64,000 nucleotides of DNA from Brevundimonas sp. MYb52 (GTDB taxonomy: Bacteria > Pseudomonadota > Alphaproteobacteria > Caulobacterales > Caulobacteraceae), in NCBI RefSeq assembly GCF_002979535.1, contig NZ_PCPB01000007.1:62001-126000 (forward strand), written 5' to 3'. This document shows, piece after piece, positions 33,500 through 42,577 of the stretch. The notes under the pieces are model-generated. The model was given only the letters and a program-made list of their open reading frames with translations. It had not been told where the DNA came from and did not search any database. The translations under genes and the position numbers were made by a program. Positions within the stretch are counted from its first letter, which is position 1. Every line of letters begins with the position of its first letter.

Positions 33500-35011
33500 A
33501 TGACTGTTTCCTGTCTTTCCGAAGCGATCGCACAGCATGCGCGCGCCACCGGTGATCGCTCGGCGCTGAGCCAGGGCGAGGTCGTTGTGACCTATGCCGA
33601 GCTTGACGTTCTGATGAACCGGGCTGCTGCCGCGCTTCAACGCGAGGGACTGTCTGTCGGGGATCGAGTGGCCCTGCTGGGGGAACCCGGTGTCGAGTAC
33701 GCCGCGGCCTTCCTGGCCGCCGTGCGGGCGGGCATGACCCCGACGCCGCTGGCGCCCAGCGTGACGGACGAAACGCTGAAGGCCATGCTGGATGACGCCC
33801 AGCCGCGTCTGGTCTTCTCTGACGCTAGCCAGTCCGCGCGGCTGGATCGGTCTGAGGGCGCGCCCGCCGTCATCACCCTCGACGGCTCGTCGGGCGGCAA
33901 GCCCTGGCAGGAGTGGCTGGCGGCCGAGGACGCCCGGCCTGTGGTCGAGGCCATTGATCCGGCGACCGCCTTCAACGTCATCTATTCGTCCGGGACGACC
34001 GGGGTGCCCAAGGGCATCGTCCATTCCCACCGGATGCGCGAAGGACAGATGGCGGCGCTGGCGGGCCTGTTCTCGCCCGAGGCGGTCACCTTGCTGACTA
34101 CGCCGCTCTATTCCAACACGACGCTGGTGACGATGCTGCCTACCTTGCGGGTGGGCGGCTCGGTGGTGATCATGCGCAAGTTCGACACGCGCGTCTTCCT
34201 GGATGTCGCACAGAAGCACGCTGTCACCCACACCATGCTGGTGCCGGTCCAGTATCAGCGCCTGATGGCCGAGCCGGCCTTCGATGACGCCGACCTGTCG
34301 GCCTTCCAGATGAAGTTCTGCACCAGCGCGCCCTTCTCGGTGGAGTTGAAATCCGAGGTGCTACGGCGCTGGCCGGGAGGTCTGCTGGAGATTTTCGGCA
34401 TGACCGAGGGCGGGGGCATCTGCTTCCTGCCCGCGCACCTGTTTCCGGAAAAACTGCATACGGTCGGCATGCCCGCGCCTGGCTCCGACATCCGCATCAT
34501 CAATGACGACGGCGTCGAGCAATCCGTTGGCGAAACGGGCGAGATCGTCAGCCACTCCGAGCAGATGATGATCGGCTACAACAATCGTCCCGAGGCCACG
34601 GCGGCCGGTCGCTGGGCGGCGCCGGACGGGCGCGCCTTCATCCGCACTGGCGACTTGGGCCGGTTCGACGCCGAGGGCTTCCTGCAGATCGTCGGGCGCA
34701 AGAAGGACATGATCATCTCGGGCGGCTTCAACATCTATCCGATCGATCTGGAGATTCAGATCGACGCCCACCCCGAGGTGGTCGAGGCCGCCGTCATCGG
34801 CGTGCCGGACGTCACCTGGGGGGAAACGCCGGTGGCCTTTGTCGTGCGTCAGCCCGGCGCGACCATCGAGGCCGAGGCCTTGCGCCTCTGGGCCAATGAG
34901 AGGTTGAGCTCGCTGCAGCGGGTTTCGGCCATCACCTTCGTCGATGAAATGCCGCGCAACGGTCTGGGCAAGGTGCTGAAGACTTCGCTGGCGGAGATGG
35001 CCGCAGCCTAG
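33500..35011 (+). CDS. Acyl/aryl-CoA synthetase (AMP-forming)
   Basis: The ATG at 33500 is chosen over a GTG nine bases upstream because AGGTGAGG precedes it; it gives 503 residues. The adenylate-forming motifs are YSSGTTGVPKGIVHSH, FGMTEGGG, TGDLGRFD, GRKKDMIISGGFNIYP and the C-terminal NGLGKVLK lysine. The family includes fatty acyl-, coumaroyl- and feruloyl-CoA ligases. Placement next to rhamnosidase and esterase genes suggests activation of an acid released from plant glycosides, but no dedicated side-chain-cleaving hydratase/lyase is present nearby. Its stop overlaps the stop of the convergent hydrolase gene by 4 bases. Confidence 0.87.
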   Translation: MTVSCLSEAIAQHARATGDRSALSQGEVVVTYAELDVLMNRAAAALQREGLSVGDRVALLGEPGVEYAAAFLAAVRAGMTPTPLAPSVTDETLKAMLDDAQPRLVFSDASQSARLDRSEGAPAVITLDGSSGGKPWQEWLAAEDARPVVEAIDPATAFNVIYSSGTTGVPKGIVHSHRMREGQMAALAGLFSPEAVTLLTTPLYSNTTLVTMLPTLRVGGSVVIMRKFDTRVFLDVAQKHAVTHTMLVPVQYQRLMAEPAFDDADLSAFQMKFCTSAPFSVELKSEVLRRWPGGLLEIFGMTEGGGICFLPAHLFPEKLHTVGMPAPGSDIRIINDDGVEQSVGETGEIVSHSEQMMIGYNNRPEATAAGRWAAPDGRAFIRTGDLGRFDAEGFLQIVGRKKDMIISGGFNIYPIDLEIQIDAHPEVVEAAVIGVPDVTWGETPVAFVVRQPGATIEAEALRLWANERLSSLQRVSAITFVDEMPRNGLGKVLKTSLAEMAAA

Positions 35012-35910
35012 GGCTTGGCCAGCTTCTGCACGTCCAGCCAGTTCAGCAGGTCATTGATCCAGAAGTCGCTGCTCTTGCCCTGACGGTTCATGCCGAAGCC
35101 GTGGCCGCCGCTGGCGTAGATATGCAGTTCGGGCGAGGCCCCGTTCCGGACGGCGGCCTGGTAGAAGCTCAGCACCGTCGGCGCGGCCAGTTTGTCGTCG
35201 CCGGCCACGGCCAGGAAGACCGGCGGCAGGTTGGCGGGCAGGGGGGCGTCGTTGAAGCTGGCGCCATAGATCAGGCCGGCGAAGGCCGGGCGGGCGGCGG
35301 AGTCCGGGTCCAGCAGCGCGCCCGCTGTCACCCGCGCCCCGGCCGAGAAGCCGATCATGCCGACCTGTGCAGGGTTGAGGTCCCAGTCGGCCGCGCGTTC
35401 ACGCACGATCTTGAGGGCTTGCAGACCGTCGGCGACCCCAAGCGCCGAGGCCTCGTCGAGGTTGAATGCGCCATTGCTGCGCGATGCCTGGGCCATGAAG
35501 AGGAAGAAGTCGCGCCAATGCGCCCGATCGTCGCTCGGGGTTTCCAGCGTCCGGTATTTTAGGACGAAGGCGGTCACGCCGCGGGCGGCCAGGGCCTGGG
35601 CGACGTCGCGACCTTCGGCCTGGATCGTCAGGTATCGGAAGCCGCCGCCAGGGGCGATGACAACGGCCGCCCCCGTCGCCGTGCCGGGGGCTGGCCGGAA
35701 GACCTCCAGCGTCGGTCGTGTGATGTTGCGGACGACGTCGAAGCGGCCGCCGGGGAAGGGGCTGACGACCTCGACCTGGGTCGCGTGCTCAGAGGCGGGC
35801 GGGGTGCTGGGCCAGACATCGAAGGTCTGGGCGGCTGCGGGTAAGGCGATGGCGGTCGCGATAGCGACCAACAGGGCGAGGCGAGGGAAGAGGGGGGGCA
35901 TCAGGAGCAA
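35008..35910 (-). CDS. Secreted alpha/beta hydrolase (acetylxylan/carbohydrate esterase-like)
   Basis: The 300-residue protein has a signal peptide ending PAAAQ near residue 28. The alpha/beta hydrolase fold shows an HGG-like oxyanion region (VVIAPGGGFRYL), nucleophile motif GFSAGA, an Asp in AGDDKLAAP and the His in SGGHGFG. Relatives annotated as acetylxylan esterase or BD-FAE-type esterases deacylate plant polysaccharides or oligosaccharides. It is divergent from a TonB receptor gene and may supply that receptor with deacylated oligomers. The 251 bases between them contain an inverted repeat but no promoter I can name. Confidence 0.83.
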   Translation of the reverse strand: MLLMPPLFPRLALLVAIATAIALPAAAQTFDVWPSTPPASEHATQVEVVSPFPGGRFDVVRNITRPTLEVFRPAPGTATGAAVVIAPGGGFRYLTIQAEGRDVAQALAARGVTAFVLKYRTLETPSDDRAHWRDFFLFMAQASRSNGAFNLDEASALGVADGLQALKIVRERAADWDLNPAQVGMIGFSAGARVTAGALLDPDSAARPAFAGLIYGASFNDAPLPANLPPVFLAVAGDDKLAAPTVLSFYQAAVRNGASPELHIYASGGHGFGMNRQGKSSDFWINDLLNWLDVQKLAKP

Positions 35911-35972
35911 ACCTCGCGGCCGGGCAGGGGGTGATGAAAGGCGCGTTTTGAGGCTTGCAGCCTAGCCTGATG

Positions 35973-36015
35973 AAATTTCGTTATGCAAACGCTCAAATTA
36001 ATCTTGACGAAATTT
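35973..36015. promoter_or_regulatory. Spaced inverted repeat upstream of the TonB receptor
   Basis: AAATTTCGT (35973-35981) is repeated inverted as ACGAAATTT (36007-36015), 25 bases apart, in the A+T-rich part of a divergent intergenic region. It could be an operator pair. No regulator gene is adjacent. Confidence 0.4.
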
Positions 36016-36161
36016 TTGAAGTAGCGGAACCTCTGTTCATAATCTGGGACGATGGATCAACCGTCGCCGGGAGTGCCAAGGCGTCTGGCGATTCCGTCAG
36101 CCGCCTGTCCAGGAACCATCCGCTCAGGGCGGTCAGGCCGGTCAGGTCTGGGGGAAAACAC

Positions 36162-38849
36162 ATGCGAAATGCATCCTTGAACACGAGGCTGTTGGCGACC
36201 ACCGCGATGGTCCTGCTCGGCCTGTCGGCCGCACATGCGGCTTCGGCCCAGACCGCGACGCAGCCGACGACCTCGGACGCCGAGACGACGTCCCAGGTGG
36301 ACGACGTGGTCGTCACCGGCACCCTGCTGCGCGGGGTCGCGCCGACCGGAACCAATGTCGTCAGCATGGCGCGCGAGGCGGTGATCGCCACAGGGGCCGC
36401 CTCATCGAACGACCTGCTGGCCCGCATTCCCCAGATCTCCAACGCCTTCAACAGCGCGCCCCAGCCCGGCGGCACCATCGCCCTGCCGATCAATCGGCCG
36501 AATATCCGCAACCTGGGCGCCTCGGGCGGCTCGACAACCCTGGTGCTGCTGAACGGCAACCGCATGGTCGGCGCCGGCATTCTGCAGACCTCGCCCGATC
36601 CCTCTGTCATTCCGCCCGGCGTGCTAGAGCGCGTCGAGGTGATCCCGGACGGCGGGTCGTCCATCTATGGTTCGGACGCTATCGGCGGCGTGGTCAACTT
36701 CATCACGCGCAAGCGGTTCGACGGCGTCGAGGTCACCGGCCGCTATGGCGTGGCCGACGGCTACGACCAGTTCGATCTGAACCTGACGGCGGGCAAGGTC
36801 TGGAGCGGCGGCTCGGCCATCATCTCCTACGCCTATGCCGAGCACAGCAATATCTCAGGCGCGGATCGCGACTACTTCACCCAGGATCTGCGCGCACAGG
36901 GTGGGAGTGATTTCCGGTCCAAGGCCTGTTCGCCGGGCACGATCACTACGCCCAACCCCTTCTCGCCCCTGCTGCCCGGCGTGGACTATGTGCTGCCGGG
37001 GCGCACGCCAGGGACCAATCTGTGCGATGAATCCAAGGCCATCGACTTCTATCCGGAAGAGCAGCGCCACAGCCTGTTCGCCACGATCTCGCATGACTTG
37101 AGCGATCGTCTGTCGTTTGACGCCACGGCCTACTACTCACAGCGTGAAACCGGTCGTCGCGGCATGTCCTCGGCGGAGGGGACGGGCATTCGCGGCGGGG
37201 GCCTGATCACCGTCATGAACCCCTACTTCCGTCCGATAGGCGCGGAACTGGGTCACAACGTCACCTTCAACTATTCCGTGGCCTGGGGTGCGACGGCGCC
37301 CAAGAACACTAGCCGCTTCACCTCGGCCGGAGTGACGCCGTCGCTGACCTATCAGCTCAACGACGATTGGCGCCTGAAAGGCTCGCTCAACTGGGGGCGC
37401 AGCACCAACCTGGTCCGTACCTGGCAGATCAATACGGCGGCCGAGGCGGCGGCCCTGGCCGGCATGACGACGGCGACCGCGCTGAATCCCTATGATGTCG
37501 GTGCGACCAACGCCGACGTGCTGAAGAGGATCATCGACTTCCAGAGCTACGGCCATGCGACGCAGGAGATCCGCGAAGCGCGGGCCGTCGTCGATGGCGC
37601 CCTGTTCGCCCTGCCTGCCGGCGACGTGAAACTGGCCGTCGGCGCCGAGTATCATGAGGAAACCATCAAGGCTCGACAGGGGACCGGCGCGCCCTCCGCT
37701 CTGAACCTGACCCACGCCTCGGACAAACGCGACGTGACCTCGGTCTTCGCTGAGGTTTTGGCGCCCCTGTTCGACAGCCCGGCCTATGGCTCGTTCGATC
37801 TGTCAGCCTCGGTGCGCTACGACGATTACAGCGACGTGGGCGACACGACCAATCCGAAGATAGGCTTCAACTATCGCCCGATCTCGACGCTGACGTTCCG
37901 CGGAAACTGGGGCACCTCCTTCCATGCGCCCAGTCTGTCGGACATGGGCAATGGCGTGGACACGCGGGTTCAGGTCATCGGCGCCAGCCCCTGGCTGCCC
38001 GCCGGCGCCCCCATCACCGACCTGTTCCGTCCGACCATGATCCTGGCTGGGGGCAACCCCAATCTGAAGCCCGAGACGGCGGACACCTGGTCGCTGGGCG
38101 CCGACTGGCGGCCGGACGGCGCGCTGCAGGGCTTCAGCGCCAGTGTCACCTATTTCAACGTGGCCTTCCAGGACGCCATCGGCCTGGCGCCCTTCCTGCG
38201 CGGCGCGCCCTTCTACGCCGATCCGGCCTACAAGCCCTTTTACGTGCTGAACCCGACCCTGGCCCAGGCGACTGCCCTGACGGCGGGTCTGGCCGTGGAC
38301 GGCGCGCCCAGCATCGCAGCGCTCTATGCGGGCTTCCTGACCCCGGCGGTCTTCATTGATGCGCGCCGCAACAACCTGGGCACGCTTGACGTCGATGGCA
38401 TCGATTTCGATCTTCAATATACTCGCCCGGCCTCATTCGGCCTGTGGCGTGTGGGCTTGGCCGGGACCTACAATCTGAACCGCGAGAGCCGCGCCATCGC
38501 CGGCGCGCCCAAGACCGACGAGTTCGACAACGGCGCCAGCCGTTACTCGCTGGTTGGGTCGGCGGGCCTCGTCTACGGCCAGTTTATCGGTGAACTGACG
38601 GTCAATCACAGTTCCTCTGCGGACGTGACCAATGTCGTCGGCCAGACCAAGGTCGACAGCTTCACCAGCATCAATCTGTTCGGCGCCTATGACCTCGGTC
38701 TGGGCGGCGCCTTCCGCAACACCTCGTTGACGTTGAACATCGACAACATCTTCGACGAGGAACCGCCCTTCTACAATGCGGCCGGGGGCACGGCGAACGG
38801 CTCCACCCTGGGGCGCATGGTTTCGGTCGGCATTCGCAAGACCTTCTGA
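36162..38849 (+). CDS. TonB-dependent receptor, oligosaccharide type
   Basis: The start at 36162 (MRNASLNTRL, with GGGGGA ahead) gives 895 residues and a signal peptide ending ASAQ near residue 30; the longer open frame upstream is untranslated leader. A TonB-box-like VDDVVVTG follows. The plug has TTLVLLNGNRMVG and VIPDGGSSIYGSDAIGGVVN, and the last residue is Phe. It resembles the large family of receptors found beside glycosidase genes in Caulobacterales and sphingomonads. A strong terminator then a GH3 beta-glucosidase gene follow closely, suggesting joint use of a beta-linked gluco- or xylo-oligosaccharide; the ligand is inferred. Confidence 0.92.
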   Translation: MRNASLNTRLLATTAMVLLGLSAAHAASAQTATQPTTSDAETTSQVDDVVVTGTLLRGVAPTGTNVVSMAREAVIATGAASSNDLLARIPQISNAFNSAPQPGGTIALPINRPNIRNLGASGGSTTLVLLNGNRMVGAGILQTSPDPSVIPPGVLERVEVIPDGGSSIYGSDAIGGVVNFITRKRFDGVEVTGRYGVADGYDQFDLNLTAGKVWSGGSAIISYAYAEHSNISGADRDYFTQDLRAQGGSDFRSKACSPGTITTPNPFSPLLPGVDYVLPGRTPGTNLCDESKAIDFYPEEQRHSLFATISHDLSDRLSFDATAYYSQRETGRRGMSSAEGTGIRGGGLITVMNPYFRPIGAELGHNVTFNYSVAWGATAPKNTSRFTSAGVTPSLTYQLNDDWRLKGSLNWGRSTNLVRTWQINTAAEAAALAGMTTATALNPYDVGATNADVLKRIIDFQSYGHATQEIREARAVVDGALFALPAGDVKLAVGAEYHEETIKARQGTGAPSALNLTHASDKRDVTSVFAEVLAPLFDSPAYGSFDLSASVRYDDYSDVGDTTNPKIGFNYRPISTLTFRGNWGTSFHAPSLSDMGNGVDTRVQVIGASPWLPAGAPITDLFRPTMILAGGNPNLKPETADTWSLGADWRPDGALQGFSASVTYFNVAFQDAIGLAPFLRGAPFYADPAYKPFYVLNPTLAQATALTAGLAVDGAPSIAALYAGFLTPAVFIDARRNNLGTLDVDGIDFDLQYTRPASFGLWRVGLAGTYNLNRESRAIAGAPKTDEFDNGASRYSLVGSAGLVYGQFIGELTVNHSSSADVTNVVGQTKVDSFTSINLFGAYDLGLGGAFRNTSLTLNIDNIFDEEPPFYNAAGGTANGSTLGRMVSVGIRKTF

Positions 38850-38891
38850 TCCTGAGCCGGGCGGCTCTCCCGGGTCGCCCTGCTTGTTACT

Positions 38892-38929
38892 GGCCGATGC
38901 GGATCAGCCTCCGCATCGGCCGTTTTTTT
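38892..38929 (+). terminator. Strong terminator between TonB receptor and GH3
   Basis: A perfect 11-bp stem (GGCCGATGCGG with CCGCATCGGCC, 8-base loop) is followed by G and seven T. It ends 13 bases before the GH3 start codon, so it lies inside any GH3 leader transcript. Confidence 0.92.
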
Positions 38930-38942
38930 ATCGGGTGTTCTG

Positions 38943-41216
38943 ATGCCGATGAAATTTCTGCAACGCCTGCTGGTCGGCGTGGTCCTGCTCAGCGGAACCT
39001 CTGTGGCGGCCGAACCGACGCCGCCGGCGCCTGCCGAGGTTCCATCGCCCGAAGCCCGCGCCGACGCGCTGATCGCGCGTATGACGCTGCAAGAAAAGGT
39101 GGGGCAGGTCAGCCAGCAGTTCGTGCTCGGCAGCGCCGCCCTGGTCGAGACGCGGGTGCGCGAGGGCTCCGTAGGCTCGCTGCTGTTCGTGCGCGACCCG
39201 GTTGTCGCCAACCGGCTTCAGAAGATGGCGGTCGAGGAGACCCGGCTGGGGATACCGCTGCTGTTCGGCTATGATGTGGTGCACGGTTTGCGCACCATCT
39301 TTCCTGTTCCATTGGCGATGGCGGCGACCTGGAACCCGGACCTGGTCGAACAGTCTCAGGCGGTCGCGGCGCGCGAAGCGCGCGCGGTCGGCATCCACTG
39401 GACCTTTGCTCCCATGTTGGACCTGACGCGCGATCCGCGCTGGGGGCGTATCGTCGAGGGACCGGGCGAAGACCCCTATCTGGCCTCGGTTCTGGCGCGG
39501 GCCCAGGTGCGCGGCTTCCAGGGCGAGACCATCGGCCAGCCGGATCGCCTTCTGGCCGGACCCAAGCATTTCCTGGGCTATGGCGCGTCCGAGGGCGGGC
39601 GCGACTATGACAGCGTGAACCTGTCGGACGCCCAGCTCTACAACCTCTATCTGCCGCCTTTCATCGCCGCGATCGAAGCCGGCGCTGCCAATGTCATGAG
39701 CGCCTACATGGAGTTGAACGACGTTCCAGCAGTCGCCAACGACGGCCTGCTGAACGGTTTGCTGCGCCAGGAACTCGGGTTTGACGGTTTCGTCGTCTCG
39801 GACGCCAACGCCGTGCGGAGTCTGATCCCCCAGCACTTCGCCACGGACGCGACCGACGCCGCCGTGCGTTCCATCCGCGCGGGCAATGACATGGAGATGT
39901 CCCTAGGCGCCGGCGCCTTCGACAATCTGGTCGCGGCCGTCCGTGAGGGGCGACTGGACGAAGCGGTCGTGGACCGGGCTGCGCGTCGCGTTCTGATCGC
40001 CAAGATCAGGATGGGCCTGTTCGAGAATCCCTACATCGACGCCTCGAGAAGCGAAGCCGTCCTGCAGTCGCCGGAGCATCGGGTTCTGGCCCGGCAGGCG
40101 GCGGAACAGGCGATGGTTCTGCTGCAAAACAGGGACGGCGTCCTGCCGTTGCAGGCCGGGGTGCATCAACGGATCGCCGTCATCGGACCAATGGCGGACT
40201 CAGCGGTGGACACCGTCGGTCCTTGGTCGTTCGCGGACAAGCCGGACGAAACGGTCACCATCTTCCAGGGCCTGAAGGCCAGGTTGGACGGCTTGGCCCA
40301 GGTCGAGACGGCGCCGGGCGTTCAACTGCGCCGAGGCACGGCGTCGATGTTTGCGGCCATGCGGCCTATGCCCCGCCGCTGGGACGCCGCGACGGCCGAG
40401 GCCGAATACGCCCGCGCCCTCGAACTGGCCCGACGCTCGGACCTGATCATCCTGACCGTCGGCGAGGACTATTACATGAGCGGCGAGCAGGCCTCGCGCG
40501 TCTCCTTGTCCCTGCCTGGCGAGCAGCAGAAGCTGATCGACGCCGTGACGGCCCTGGGCAAGCGGGTCGTCATTGTGCTGGTCAACGGCCGCCCACTGGA
40601 TATTCGCGAGGCCGCCGCACACGTGCCCGCTGTTCTGGAGGCCTGGCATCCGGGATCGGAAGGCGGGGCTGCGGTCGCCAATGTCCTGTTCGGCGACGTG
40701 AACCCCGGCGGCAAGCTGCCGATCACCTGGCCGCGCGAGGTTGGTCAGATCCCGCTCTATTATGCGCACAACCGGACCAAGGACCCGGCGACTGCGGCGA
40801 CCCGCTATTGGGACGGACCGTCCACGCCGCTCTATCCGTTCGGATACGGTCTCAGCTATACGGACTTCCAGTTTTCGGACATCGCGGTGGATCGGTCGGT
40901 TCTCAGCGCTGACGATCGGGTGAGCGTCTCGGTCGTGGTGACCAATACCGGCGCGCGGTCCGGCGACGAGACGGCCCAGCTCTACATCCACCAGCGGGCC
41001 GGACGAGCGACGCGCCCGGTGCGCGAACTCAAGGGCTTCCAACGGGTCACCCTGGCGCCCGGCGAGCGCCGCACCCTGACCTTCATCCTGGGCGAAGCCG
41101 AGCTGAAATACTGGAGCAGCGCCGAGCGCAAATGGGTGGTTGATCCAGGCGTGTTCGACATCTGGATCGGCGGGGATTCTCGCGCCGAATTGCACGCCAG
41201 CTTTGAATTGCGCTGA
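38943..41216 (+). CDS. Periplasmic GH3 beta-glucosidase (BglX-like)
   Basis: The 757-residue protein has a signal peptide ending SVAAE near residue 24 and the BglX layout. The N-terminal TIM barrel has GPKHFLGYGASEGGRDYD and the nucleophile D287 in GFVVSDANAV. It is followed by the alpha/beta sandwich (DLIILTVGEDYYMSGE, VLVNGRPLDI) and a C-terminal fibronectin-like domain (TGARSGDETAQLYIH). It releases terminal beta-D-glucose or xylose from oligosaccharides in the periplasm. The start could also be the second Met two codons in. A strong terminator 13 bases upstream separates it from the receptor gene, so expression relies on readthrough or a very close promoter. Confidence 0.92.
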   Translation: MPMKFLQRLLVGVVLLSGTSVAAEPTPPAPAEVPSPEARADALIARMTLQEKVGQVSQQFVLGSAALVETRVREGSVGSLLFVRDPVVANRLQKMAVEETRLGIPLLFGYDVVHGLRTIFPVPLAMAATWNPDLVEQSQAVAAREARAVGIHWTFAPMLDLTRDPRWGRIVEGPGEDPYLASVLARAQVRGFQGETIGQPDRLLAGPKHFLGYGASEGGRDYDSVNLSDAQLYNLYLPPFIAAIEAGAANVMSAYMELNDVPAVANDGLLNGLLRQELGFDGFVVSDANAVRSLIPQHFATDATDAAVRSIRAGNDMEMSLGAGAFDNLVAAVREGRLDEAVVDRAARRVLIAKIRMGLFENPYIDASRSEAVLQSPEHRVLARQAAEQAMVLLQNRDGVLPLQAGVHQRIAVIGPMADSAVDTVGPWSFADKPDETVTIFQGLKARLDGLAQVETAPGVQLRRGTASMFAAMRPMPRRWDAATAEAEYARALELARRSDLIILTVGEDYYMSGEQASRVSLSLPGEQQKLIDAVTALGKRVVIVLVNGRPLDIREAAAHVPAVLEAWHPGSEGGAAVANVLFGDVNPGGKLPITWPREVGQIPLYYAHNRTKDPATAATRYWDGPSTPLYPFGYGLSYTDFQFSDIAVDRSVLSADDRVSVSVVVTNTGARSGDETAQLYIHQRAGRATRPVRELKGFQRVTLAPGERRTLTFILGEAELKYWSSAERKWVVDPGVFDIWIGGDSRAELHASFELR

Positions 41217-41233
41217 TCGGGCTGGCTCCTGGG

Positions 41234-42577
41234 CTACTGGCGACGGAAATCGGCGGGTTTCAGGCCGTGCCGCTTAAGCTTGTCGTAGAGCGTCTTTCGC
41301 GGGATTTTCAGGTGAGCGAGGGCTTCGGCAATATCGCCGCCCAGGGCTTCAAGCGTGTCCTGAAGGATGCGGCTTTCGAAGGATGCGACGCGCTCGGCAA
41401 GCCCGCTCTCGGGTTCGAGGGTTCCGCCGTCGTGACTTTCCAGGCCCAGGGCGAAGCGCTGTGCGAAGTGGGCCAGTTCGCGAATATTGCCGGGCCAGGG
41501 CGACTCCAGAAGCCTTGAACGAATCTCGTCGGTAACGGCGGGTGCAACGCCGTCCGGGCCGATCTGGGCGCGAGCCAGCAGGCTGGCGAAGAGCAGAGGG
41601 ATGTCTTCGCGGCGTTCCCTCAGCGGCGGCATGCGCAGGCGCACGGCGTTGAGGCGGTAATAGAGGTCCTCGCGTACTCGACCCTGAACGACCGCCTCTT
41701 TCAAATCACCAGTGGACGAGGCCAGGACCCGTAGATCGACGACACGGGGGGCGTCGGCCCCGACAGGATGGATTTCGCGTTCCTCAAGCACGCGCAGCAT
41801 CTTGACCTGAGCCGATAGCGGCATGGTGTCGACGGTGTCTAGGAAGAGCGTGCCGTTGTGCGCCCGCTCGACGTGCCCGAGGCGACGACGCATGGCCCCG
41901 GCGAAGGCGCCAAGCTCATGGCCGAACAGTTCGCTCTCGATCAGGGCTTCGGGCAAGGCGCCGCAGTTCACCGCAACGAAGGGCTGAGGTCGTCGTCGTC
42001 CGTTGTAATGAAGCGCGCGGGCGACCGCTTCCTTGCCAGCGCCCGTCTCGCCCTCGATCAGGACATCCATTCGGGCGTCGGCGATCTGGGCGATAGTGCC
42101 GCGCAAGCGCCGGATCGCCTGGCTTTCGCCCAGCAGCGGCAACTCCAGGCCCGCCTCGGACGACAGGGCGGTCAGGCGGCGATTGTCGAGAACCAGCGCC
42201 CTTTTCTCCAGGGCGCGTTTCAGGCTTTCGCGCAGGCGTTCAAAGGCGAAGGGCTTGGCTACGAAGTCGTAGGCGCCCGCGTTCATGGCGGCGACCGCCT
42301 CGGCGATGTCGCCATGGCCGGTGATCAGGATGACGGGCAGGGCGGAATCCAGCGCCTGCAAGCGGCTCAGCAACTGGCGGCCGTCCATTCCGGGCATGCG
42401 CAGGTCGGTGACGACCACGCCGGCGAAATCGGCGTCGATCTCGGCCAGAGCCGCCTCGGCGGAGCGGAAGGCGTGAACCGTCAGATTGTCGAGCTCCAGG
42501 CGTTCGACCAAGGCAATGCGGAAATCGTCGTCGTCCTCGATCAGGGCGACGGAGTCGAGGCGCGGAAAGTCCATCAC
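41234..42577 (-). CDS. dctD: DctD-like response regulator with altered sigma-54 activation motifs
   Basis: The 447-residue protein has a receiver domain (phospho-acceptor D58 in VVTDLRMPG, acidic EDDDD cluster), an AAA+ domain and a Fis-type helix-turn-helix (about 400-445, RKTLYDKLKRHGL). Walker A is intact (GETGAGKE, 176-183). Two normally conserved sites differ: GAFTGA reads GAFAGA (223-228) and Walker B LFLDE reads LFLDT (T248). The arginine-finger region REDLYYRLN is kept. It overlaps the kinase gene by 4 bases. By analogy with DctB/DctD it should control the C4-dicarboxylate carrier encoded divergently, possibly without the usual sigma-54 remodelling. Confidence 0.87.
   Translation of the reverse strand: MMDFPRLDSVALIEDDDDFRIALVERLELDNLTVHAFRSAEAALAEIDADFAGVVVTDLRMPGMDGRQLLSRLQALDSALPVILITGHGDIAEAVAAMNAGAYDFVAKPFAFERLRESLKRALEKRALVLDNRRLTALSSEAGLELPLLGESQAIRRLRGTIAQIADARMDVLIEGETGAGKEAVARALHYNGRRRPQPFVAVNCGALPEALIESELFGHELGAFAGAMRRRLGHVERAHNGTLFLDTVDTMPLSAQVKMLRVLEEREIHPVGADAPRVVDLRVLASSTGDLKEAVVQGRVREDLYYRLNAVRLRMPPLRERREDIPLLFASLLARAQIGPDGVAPAVTDEIRSRLLESPWPGNIRELAHFAQRFALGLESHDGGTLEPESGLAERVASFESRILQDTLEALGGDIAEALAHLKIPRKTLYDKLKRHGLKPADFRRQ

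Noticed and set aside
31415-34231. A 938-codon open frame opposite the second GH78 and the CoA ligase
   Set aside because: It spans two well supported plus-strand genes, has no ribosome site or known motif, and is explained by codon bias at the third position.
35955-36161. Extension of the TonB receptor frame upstream of its signal peptide
   Set aside because: It would bury the signal peptide 69 residues inside the protein; the ATG at 36162 has a ribosome site and begins the signal peptide.
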